Shown in pieces: positions 6,927 through 11,595 of a DNA stretch of 11,595 nucleotides. This DNA is from Solidesulfovibrio magneticus (GTDB lineage Bacteria > Desulfobacterota > Desulfovibrionia > Desulfovibrionales > Desulfovibrionaceae), in assembly GCA_002482565.1 (NCBI GenBank), contig DLGG01000104.1:1-11595 (forward strand), read 5' to 3'. Positions within the stretch are counted from its first letter, which is position 1. Each line of letters opens with the position of its first letter. The position numbers and the translations under genes are program-made. The notes under the pieces were generated by a model, which worked only from the letters and a program-made list of their open reading frames with translations, did no database searches and was not told the DNA's origin.

Positions 6927-6949
6927 CCGGGGGGGATGATCCCCCCCGG
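6927..6949. repeat. Perfect 11-bp palindrome (REP-like element, hairpin 1)
   Basis: CCGGGGGGGAT (6927-6937) and ATCCCCCCCGG (6939-6949) are exact reverse complements around a single G. It is preceded by CTCCGGCGG and followed by ACCCCC. I associate this arrangement (CTCCGGCGGCC, then a G-run/C-run hairpin, then ACCCCC) with dispersed intergenic elements of Desulfovibrio genomes. No T-tract follows, so it is more likely a repeat or transcript-stabilising hairpin after the acetyltransferase gene than an intrinsic terminator. Confidence 0.6.
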
Positions 6950-6952
6950 ACC

Positions 6953-6978
6953 CCCTCGACGGGAAAAGTGGTCGAGGG
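6953..6978. repeat. Perfect 8-bp inverted repeat (hairpin 2)
   Basis: CCCTCGAC (6953-6960) pairs with GTCGAGGG (6971-6978) around GGGAAAAGTG. It follows hairpin 1 after three bases and may be part of the same element. Confidence 0.55.
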
Positions 6979-7035
6979 TGGTTCGGCGATGCGACTTCAG
7001 GTGTCGGCCGGCCGCCCTGGACGGCGACGTTATCG

Positions 7036-7054
7036 GGCGCGGGATTGCCGCGCC
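7036..7054. repeat. Perfect 7-bp inverted repeat (hairpin 3)
   Basis: GGCGCGG (7036-7042) pairs with CCGCGCC (7048-7054) around GATTG. It lies about 75 bases upstream of the rsgA start, in the likely leader. Confidence 0.5.
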
Positions 7055-7070
7055 GTGGAACATAAACGGT

Positions 7071-7093
7071 GGGCCGGCCGGACGGGCCGGCCC
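7071..7093 (+). promoter_or_regulatory. 9-bp hairpin directly before the rsgA ribosome binding site
   Basis: GGGCCGGCC (7071-7079) pairs perfectly with GGCCGGCCC (7085-7093) around GGACG. Its 3' arm ends four bases before GGAG (7098-7101) of rsgA. An all-GC stem so close to the site could influence ribosome access or leader stability. The pairing is seen; the regulatory role is inferred. Confidence 0.45.
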
Positions 7094-7111
7094 GCCTGGA
7101 GATAGACGATC

Positions 7112-8161
7112 ATGGAAATGCATGTGCTTGGTTTTACGGCCTGGCATGAGGATAAGGCCCGATCCATGGGCTTGGAAATAAACGACATCGCCCGGGTTTC
7201 GGCCGTGGATCGCGGCCTGTGTCGGGTATGGGACCACACCGGCGAGACGTCGGCCGTCCTGGCCGGCCGGCTGGCCCATGAGGCCGGCTGCGGCGAGGAT
7301 TTGCCCTGCGTCGGCGATTTCGTGGCCGTGCGCGGGCAGGATTCGCGGCGGGTCATCGAGGCCGTGCTGCCGCGCCGCACGGTGCTGCGCCGCAAGGCCG
7401 CCGGCCCGGGCACGGACAGCCAGCTCATCGCGGCCGGCGTGGATCTGGCCTTTGTGGTCCAGGCCAGCCGCTACGACTACAACCCTCGGCGGCTGGAACG
7501 CTACCTGGCCATGGCCGCAGCCGGCGGCGTCGCCGCCGTGGTGCTCCTCACCAAGGCCGATCTGGCCTCGCCCGGGGAACTGGCCGTGCAGATGGCCAGG
7601 CTTGAGGAAACGGCCAAGGCTCCGGTCCTGGCTGTGAGCGCCGCCAGCGGCGAGGGGCTGGACGCTCTGGCCGGCCTGCTCGCCCCGGGGGTGACCTGCT
7701 GTCTGCTCGGCTCGTCCGGGGTGGGCAAGACCACCCTGGTCAACCGGCTTTTAGGCCGGCAGGCCTTTGCCGTGCGGGAGACCAGCGGCACGGGGGAGGG
7801 CGTGCATACGACGACCCGCCGCCAGATGGTCCGGCTGGAGGGCGGGGCGCTGCTCATTGACACGCCGGGGATGCGCGAGCTGGGCGTACTTGGCGACGAC
7901 GAGGGCCGCCTTGGCGGCTACGGGGACATCGAGGCCCTGGCCCGGGGCTGCCGGTTTGCCGACTGCCGCCACGAGGGCGAGCCGGGCTGCGCCGTGCAGG
8001 CGGCCGTGAAAGCGGGCAAGCTTGAAGCCGCGCGGCTGGAGTCCTGGGATCGGCTTGGCCGGGAAGCGGCCTTTAACGCCATGACCCTGGGGCAGCGGCG
8101 GCAAAAGGACAAGGCCTTTGGCCGGATGGTCAAAAGCGTGAAAAAAGGCCTGCGGAAATGA
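7112..8161 (+). CDS. rsgA: Ribosome small-subunit-dependent GTPase A
   Basis: The 349-residue protein has the circularly permuted GTPase order that defines RsgA (YjeQ/YloQ): G4 TKAD (147-150), G5 SAAS (176-179), then G1 GSSGVGKTT (200-208), G2 threonines 233-235, and G3 DTPG (250-253). An N-terminal OB-fold (about 25-90) precedes the GTPase domain. The C-terminal zinc-binding knuckle has C280, C285, H287 and C293 (CRFADCRHEGEPGC), followed by a basic tail QRRQKDKAFGRMVKSVKKG. RsgA binds the maturing 30S subunit and uses GTP hydrolysis to check the decoding centre and release factors such as RbfA. All key residues are present. The ATG at 7112 is preferred because GGAG (7098-7101) is 10 bases upstream; the second ATG at 7118 would be 16 away. 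It faces purT and ends in a strong terminator. Confidence 0.95.
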   Translation: MEMHVLGFTAWHEDKARSMGLEINDIARVSAVDRGLCRVWDHTGETSAVLAGRLAHEAGCGEDLPCVGDFVAVRGQDSRRVIEAVLPRRTVLRRKAAGPGTDSQLIAAGVDLAFVVQASRYDYNPRRLERYLAMAAAGGVAAVVLLTKADLASPGELAVQMARLEETAKAPVLAVSAASGEGLDALAGLLAPGVTCCLLGSSGVGKTTLVNRLLGRQAFAVRETSGTGEGVHTTTRRQMVRLEGGALLIDTPGMRELGVLGDDEGRLGGYGDIEALARGCRFADCRHEGEPGCAVQAAVKAGKLEAARLESWDRLGREAAFNAMTLGQRRQKDKAFGRMVKSVKKGLRK

Positions 8162-8178
8162 CGTGGGCGTCGCCCACG
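8162..8178. repeat. Inverted repeat immediately after the rsgA stop
   Basis: CGTGGGCG (8162-8169) and CGCCCACG (8171-8178) are exact reverse complements around one T. The element starts on the base after the rsgA TGA. Confidence 0.5.
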
Positions 8179-8205
8179 CGCCGGGAAGCCCGGCTTTCCG
8201 GCGCG
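8177..8205. repeat. Long hairpin between rsgA and its terminator
   Basis: CGCGCCGG (8177-8184) pairs with CCGGCGCG (8198-8205). Inside it G8185 can wobble-pair with T8197 and AAGC (8186-8189) pairs with GCTT (8193-8196), leaving the loop CCG. This gives about 13 bp in total. It shares two bases with the preceding inverted repeat, so the two hairpins compete slightly. Confidence 0.5.
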
Positions 8206-8219
8206 CGGCGGCACCTTGT

Positions 8220-8255
8220 CGGCGGCCGGGGAACGCTCCCCGGCCGCCGTTTTTT
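8220..8255 (+). terminator. Strong rho-independent terminator of rsgA
   Basis: CGGCGGCCGGGGA (8220-8232) pairs perfectly with TCCCCGGCCGCCG (8237-8249) around the loop ACGC, and six T follow (8250-8255). The 13-bp GC stem plus T-tract is a textbook intrinsic terminator for transcripts moving right. It lies 9 bases from the stop of the opposing purT gene and lacks a T-tract on the minus strand, so it is directional. Confidence 0.9.
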
Positions 8256-8264
8256 CTCCCGCGC

Positions 8265-9446
8265 CTACAATTCCACCCGCACATGGGCGGCGGCGGCGAT
8301 GGCCTTGGCCTTGGCCTCTTCCACGTCCCGGCCCAGGGCCAGGGCCACGCCCAGGCGGCGCGTGCCGTGGAGCTCGGGCTTGCCGAAAAGCTTCAGCGCC
8401 GTGTCGGGCTGGGCCAGCGCCGCCGCGTCGATGGCAAAGCGCGGCGAGGTGGAGTCGCCCTCGCCCAGGATGACCCGGGAGGCGGCCGGCCCGTAGAGGC
8501 GGATGGCCGGGATGGGCAGCCCCAGGATGGCCCGCACGTGCAGGGCGAATTCCGAAAGGTCCTGGGAAATGAGCGTCACCATGCCGGTGTCGTGGGGCCG
8601 GGGCGAGACTTCCGAGAAGATGACCGCGTCGCCCTTGATAAAAAGCTCCACGCCAAAGATGCCGCGTCCGCCCAGGGCCTCGGTGACGGCCCCGGCCATG
8701 GCCTGGGCCTTGGCCAGGGCGGCTTCACTCATGGGATGGGGCTGCCAGGACTCGCGGTAGTCGCCCTTTTCCTGGCGATGGCCGATGGGGGCGCAAAAGC
8801 TCGTGCCGCCGGCGTGGCGGACGGTAAGCAGCGTGATTTCGTAGTCGAAATCGACAAAACCCTCGACAATGACCCGCCCGGCCCCGGCCCGGCCGGCCGT
8901 CTGGGCGTAGTCCCAGGAAGCCTCGGCCGAGGCGGCGTCCCGGGCCACGCTTTGCCCCTTGCCCGACGACGACATCACGGGCTTGACCACGCAGGGAAAG
9001 CCCACGGCGTCGCAGGCGGCCAGGAACTCTTCCCGGGTGTCGGCGAAGCGGTAGGGCGAGGTGACAAGGCCCAACTCCTCGGCGGCCAGGCGGCGGATGC
9101 CCTCGCGGTCCATGGTCAGGCGGGCGGCCCGGGCCGTGGGCACGACCGGATAGCCTTCGGCTTCGAGCTTTAAAAGCTCCTCGGTGGCGATGGCTTCGAT
9201 CTCGGGCACGATGTAGTCGGGCTTTTCGGCTTCGATGATGGAGCGAAGGGCTGCGGCGTCCAACATGCTGACCACGTGGCGGCGATGGGCCACCTGCATG
9301 GCCGGGGCGTTGGGGTAGCGGTCCACGGCGATGACCTCGACGCCCAGGCGCTGGGCTTCGATGGCCACTTCCTTGCCGAGTTCGCCGGAACCCAGCAGCA
9401 ATATCTTGGTCGCGGACGCGGTCAGCGGCGTGCCGATGGTGGTCAT
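8265..9446 (-). CDS. purT: Formate-dependent phosphoribosylglycinamide formyltransferase (GAR transformylase 2)
   Basis: The 393-residue ATP-grasp enzyme matches the length of E. coli PurT (392). It makes formyl-GAR from GAR, formate and ATP in the third step of purine synthesis, without the folate cofactor used by PurN. Visible signatures are the N-terminal GSGELGKE (19-26) of the pre-ATP-grasp domain, DRYPNAPAMQVAHR, PEIEAI (81-86), the ATP-binding loop KPVMSSSGKGQS (155-166), GHRQEKGDYRESWQPHPMS, the metal-ligand glutamates E267 (GVELF) and E279 (SEVSPRPHDTG), and the C-terminal GEGDSTSPRF. The ATG at 9446 has AGGAGG about six bases upstream, a strong site. It is separated from the upstream cyclase gene by 106 bp, so it probably has its own promoter. 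A formate-using enzyme fits an anaerobe with abundant formate. Confidence 0.95.
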   Translation of the reverse strand: MTTIGTPLTASATKILLLGSGELGKEVAIEAQRLGVEVIAVDRYPNAPAMQVAHRRHVVSMLDAAALRSIIEAEKPDYIVPEIEAIATEELLKLEAEGYPVVPTARAARLTMDREGIRRLAAEELGLVTSPYRFADTREEFLAACDAVGFPCVVKPVMSSSGKGQSVARDAASAEASWDYAQTAGRAGAGRVIVEGFVDFDYEITLLTVRHAGGTSFCAPIGHRQEKGDYRESWQPHPMSEAALAKAQAMAGAVTEALGGRGIFGVELFIKGDAVIFSEVSPRPHDTGMVTLISQDLSEFALHVRAILGLPIPAIRLYGPAASRVILGEGDSTSPRFAIDAAALAQPDTALKLFGKPELHGTRRLGVALALGRDVEEAKAKAIAAAAHVRVEL

Positions 9447-9484
9447 GGGGGCCTCCTGAAGTGGGGAATGTCGGGCGGCGACAA

Positions 9485-9511
9485 CGTATAAGGGCGGCGC
9501 GGCCAGGACAA
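9485..9511 (-). promoter_or_regulatory. Candidate purT promoter
   Basis: On the minus strand TTGTCC (9511-9506) and TATACG (9490-9485) are separated by 15 bp. TATACG is about 40 bases before the purT start and is the only TATA-like hexamer in the 106-bp gap. The spacer is short of the optimum, so this is a weak call. Confidence 0.3.
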
Positions 9512-9552
9512 GGGGGAAGCGAGGACTTTAGGGCAAAAAACGGTGTTTCGCC

Positions 9553-11112
9553 TCAGGCCGGGCACTGTTCGGCTGCGGCCTGATCGCGTCCGGCGGCCTT
9601 GGCCCGGTAGAGTTGGCCGTCGGCCCGGGCCAAAAGATCGAGGGGCGCGCCGCCCGGCAGACAACGCGCCGTGGCTGCGCCGCAACTGACCGTGACGCGG
9701 CAGGCCGTGGGCGAGGCCTCGTGGGGAATGTCCAGGGCGGCCACGGCCTGCCGCAGGCGTTCGGCCATGGCGGCGGCGGCCGTCGCGTCGGTTTCGGCCA
9801 GGATGCAGGCGAACTCCTCGCCGCCGTAGCGGGCCACCAGATCGCCGGCCCGGGTGACGTTTTGGCGCAGCACGCCGGCCACCTGACGCAGGCAGGCGTC
9901 GCCGTGAATGTGGCCGTAGCAGTCGTTGAAGGCCTTGAAGTGGTCGATGTCGATAAAGATAAGGGACAGCGGCGCGCCCCCTCGGGCATGGCGGCGGTAT
10001 TCCCGGGCCAGGGCTTCGTCGAAGCGGCGGCGGTTGGCGATGCCGGTCAGTCCGTCCATGAGGCTTTGCTCGGCCAGGCGCTTGTTGGATTCCGCCAAAG
10101 CCGTTTCCGTCTTCTTGCGGGCGTCGATGTCGGTGATGACGGAAAACGCCCCGGCGTAGTTTCCGGCGGCGTCCAGGACGGCCCGGGCCGAAATCTGCAC
10201 CCATTTTCGGCTGCCGTCCCGACGCAGCAGGCAGCGCTCATAGACCCCGTCAAGGCCCCGGCTCCGCTCGGCCAGCTTGGTCGCGGCGTCCTCGAACTGA
10301 TCCTCGGTCAGAAAATCCAGATACGGCCGGCCCAGGACCTCTTCTACCGGGTAGCCCACCATCTCGGCCATGCGACGGTTCAAAAACGTGACGCGGCTGT
10401 CCTTGTCCAGGGCGACGATGCCTTCCAGAGCGTTGTCGACGATGAAGCGGTATTGGGCGTCCTGCTCGCGAAAGGACCGCCGGGCAAGCTCCAACTCGTC
10501 GTCGCTCTTTTGTTGGGCCAAAAGGAGCAGTGAAAACCCGCTGACCAGGAGCATGACGTAAACAGCCGTCGGAACGACGGCGTCAAGGGGGGCGACAGGG
10601 GCGAGGCCGCACAGGGCCAAGGCGCTTTGGGCCGCGAACACGGCGGCCAGCAAGACGAAGCAACCGCCAAGGACGACGCGCAGGGACAGCTCCCGTTGCT
10701 GGTTTGCCAGCAAGGCCCAGGCGGGCAGACCATAGAAAACGGCGTGCAGCGCCGGCATCATGACCATGCGCCACTGTGGGTCCAGCCCGGCGCCGGCCAG
10801 GGTGAGAACAAGGATAATGCCGGCGGTCCAGAGGTGCGTACGCCGGCTGACGGGATGGCCGCAAATGGCGAAGAGGGCCCAGCATTCGTAAGCGCATCCC
10901 GTCAAGAGCAGGGGCGCGGCGACAATGGGGAAGCCGGGCGGGGTCGGGCTCAGGAAATAGAGGCATAGCGAGCCGGCCCCCTGGAGGCATTTGGCCGTGA
11001 TCCAAAACGGGATGCGCTGTTCGTGGGGCTTGTTGCGCTGAAAGATGTAGAGCAGCCCGGCAAAGACGAACGAGCCGATGGCGAGGCTCAATATAAGCGA
11101 GCTTTGGTCCAT
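9553..11112 (-). CDS. Membrane-bound PAS-GGDEF diguanylate cyclase
   Basis: The 519-residue protein begins with seven hydrophobic segments (about 4-24, 35-55, 63-84, 94-110, 117-136, 144-167, 178-199), an inner-membrane sensor region of unknown ligand. A PAS domain follows (about 214-331), opening FIVDNALEGIVALDKDSRV and closing with a PAC-like QISARAVLDAAGNY part. After a short helical linker comes the GGDEF domain (353 to about 510) with DGLTGIANRRRFDE, the metal-binding FIDIDHFKAFND, and the active-site variant GGEEF (430-434), which is catalytically competent in other cyclases. RAGD (421-424), five residues before GGEEF, is a proper RxxD inhibitory site, so product feedback is expected. 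There is no EAL or HD-GYP domain. It should make cyclic di-GMP from two GTP. ATG 11112 is chosen because it opens the first membrane segment; its ribosome binding site is poor, and ATG 11133 is an alternative. Confidence 0.9.
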   Translation of the reverse strand: MDQSSLILSLAIGSFVFAGLLYIFQRNKPHEQRIPFWITAKCLQGAGSLCLYFLSPTPPGFPIVAAPLLLTGCAYECWALFAICGHPVSRRTHLWTAGIILVLTLAGAGLDPQWRMVMMPALHAVFYGLPAWALLANQQRELSLRVVLGGCFVLLAAVFAAQSALALCGLAPVAPLDAVVPTAVYVMLLVSGFSLLLLAQQKSDDELELARRSFREQDAQYRFIVDNALEGIVALDKDSRVTFLNRRMAEMVGYPVEEVLGRPYLDFLTEDQFEDAATKLAERSRGLDGVYERCLLRRDGSRKWVQISARAVLDAAGNYAGAFSVITDIDARKKTETALAESNKRLAEQSLMDGLTGIANRRRFDEALAREYRRHARGGAPLSLIFIDIDHFKAFNDCYGHIHGDACLRQVAGVLRQNVTRAGDLVARYGGEEFACILAETDATAAAAMAERLRQAVAALDIPHEASPTACRVTVSCGAATARCLPGGAPLDLLARADGQLYRAKAAGRDQAAAEQCPA

Positions 11113-11238
11113 GCAATGACGTCGTGATCCCATGCCGTGGGTGACGGAGGGCGGCAGGGCCAAGGGTACGGCTGGGGCCATGCCGCTCGAAAACAACAAC
11201 GCGCCTGGAGGCTTTGCGCCCGATTCCGGCGTTTGGGG

Positions 11239-11267
11239 TTACTAGCCTGTGCCAGCAGGCGAGGCAA
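11239..11267 (-). promoter_or_regulatory. Candidate cyclase promoter with a palindrome in the spacer
   Basis: On the minus strand TTGCCT (11267-11262) and TAGTAA (11244-11239) are separated by exactly 17 bp, 127 bases before the cyclase ATG. The spacer contains GCCTG/CAGGC (11245-11249 and 11256-11260), which could be an operator. The match to consensus is moderate. Confidence 0.35.
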
Positions 11268-11438
11268 GGGCGGCCAGGAAGGGGCAGGCGTGTCGAGGGC
11301 GTCGCTGGGGCGTTGGACGAGCGAAACACGGCGCAATCCGGGCTTTGCGCGGCAAAACCGGACGAGACGCCTGTAAGGAGACAGGATCGCGGCGATTCGG
11401 GAATGTGATCGCCGCGCCAAACGTTTGTGGAAAAGTTC

Positions 11439-11467
11439 TTGACGCCGGCCCGCGCCCCGCGTAGACA
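11439..11467 (+). promoter_or_regulatory. Rightward promoter P1, stable-RNA type
   Basis: TTGACG (11439-11444), a 17-bp all-GC spacer and TAGACA (11462-11467) form a sigma-70 type promoter. GGAAAAG lies just upstream as an A-rich patch. GCCCCTCCC follows, a GC-rich discriminator as seen in growth-rate-controlled promoters. CCCGCTGCGGG (11474-11484) could fold at the start of the transcript. The same hexamers and spacing recur 106 bp downstream. Confidence 0.65.
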
Positions 11468-11544
11468 GCCCCTCCCGCTGCGGGAAACCGCGCCGGGCCC
11501 GACCAGGGGTCGCAAGAAACCTGGGCGGGACTTGAAAAAAAGCG

Positions 11545-11573
11545 TTGACGGGCCGGGCGGGCGAGCGTAGACA
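11545..11573 (+). promoter_or_regulatory. Rightward promoter P2, stable-RNA type
   Basis: TTGACG (11545-11550), a 17-bp GC-only spacer and TAGACA (11568-11573) repeat P1 exactly in both hexamers and in spacing. An A7 tract (11535-11541) sits just upstream as a possible UP element. CGCTCCTCCGCG follows, resembling the GCGCCTCC discriminator of rRNA promoters. Transcription would leave the window on the right; an rRNA, tRNA or other highly expressed operon is inferred. Confidence 0.65.
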
Positions 11574-11595
11574 CGCTCCTCCGCGCCGACGGAAA

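Larger units (their letters stand above)
6865..7111. other. Hairpin-rich rsgA upstream region
   Basis: This 247-bp gap begins with an A/T-rich patch (6862-6905) that could hold the rsgA promoter: TTGTTA (6866-6871) and TTATGG or TATGGA (near 6890-6896) are a poor pair with 18-19 bp spacing. Four perfect inverted repeats follow, listed individually, ending 4 bases before the rsgA ribosome binding site GGAG (7098-7101). No reading frame here looks genuine. Confidence 0.5.
11113..11595. other. 483-bp gene-free right end
   Basis: No reading frame here has a ribosome binding site or a recognisable product; the frames overlap each other on both strands. Bases 11113-11270 are the cyclase upstream region, with one candidate promoter. 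Bases 11270-11430 show nothing notable. Bases 11430-11595 hold two matching rightward promoters, listed separately. Confidence 0.6.

Noticed and set aside
8163..9173. 336-residue plus-strand frame across the rsgA terminator and purT
   Set aside because: It lies opposite purT, which is unmistakable, and its first part reads through terminator hairpins.
11250..11255. TGGCAC on the minus strand, like a sigma-54 -24 element before the cyclase gene
   Set aside because: The matching TTGC at -12 is absent at the required spacing.

Overview
The window is GC-rich with strongly GC-ending codons, GGAGG-type ribosome binding sites and many perfect GC-rich hairpins between genes. The style and gene content (PurT, YhbS-like acetyltransferase, a small endonuclease IV-like protein, PAS-GGDEF protein, and a CTCCGGCGGCC-plus-palindrome intergenic element) most resemble Desulfovibrionales such as Desulfovibrio or Solidesulfovibrio. 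That is an impression from the sequence, not a database result. I see no insertion sequence, phage gene, CRISPR array, tRNA or rRNA inside the window, and no multi-gene defence or biosynthetic system.

Layout. Bases 1-350 hold the tail of a Sel1-repeat gene. It overlaps by four bases (GTGA) a 983-residue membrane protein (347-3298) with a GT-C glycosyltransferase-like membrane half and a very long soluble C-terminal half, so the two probably form one operon. A 402-bp gap follows, with a conspicuous A/T-only block of three interlocking inverted repeats. Next is an 87-residue protein that is 40% histidine (3701-3964). It converges on a secreted TolB-like propeller protein (complement 4001-4909), with a hairpin between the two stop codons. 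An endonuclease IV-like TIM-barrel gene (complement 5141-5959) is divergent from a YhbS-like acetyltransferase (6349-6864) across a 389-bp gap.

rsgA, encoding the circularly permuted ribosome-assembly GTPase (7112-8161), has four perfect hairpins in its upstream gap and three behind its stop codon; the last is a textbook intrinsic terminator. Converging on it is purT (complement 8265-9446), preceded by a membrane-bound PAS-GGDEF diguanylate cyclase (complement 9553-11112). The last 483 bp has no gene. It ends in two near-identical promoters reading rightwards (TTGACG-N17-TAGACA, 106 bp apart, each with an A-rich upstream patch and C/T-rich discriminator), which suggests a strongly transcribed stable-RNA gene just beyond the edge.

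The genes are mostly independent housekeeping or signalling units. The most unusual objects are the histidine-repeat protein with the A/T palindrome block upstream, the hairpins flanking rsgA, the large extension of the glycosyltransferase, and the tandem promoters at the right edge.
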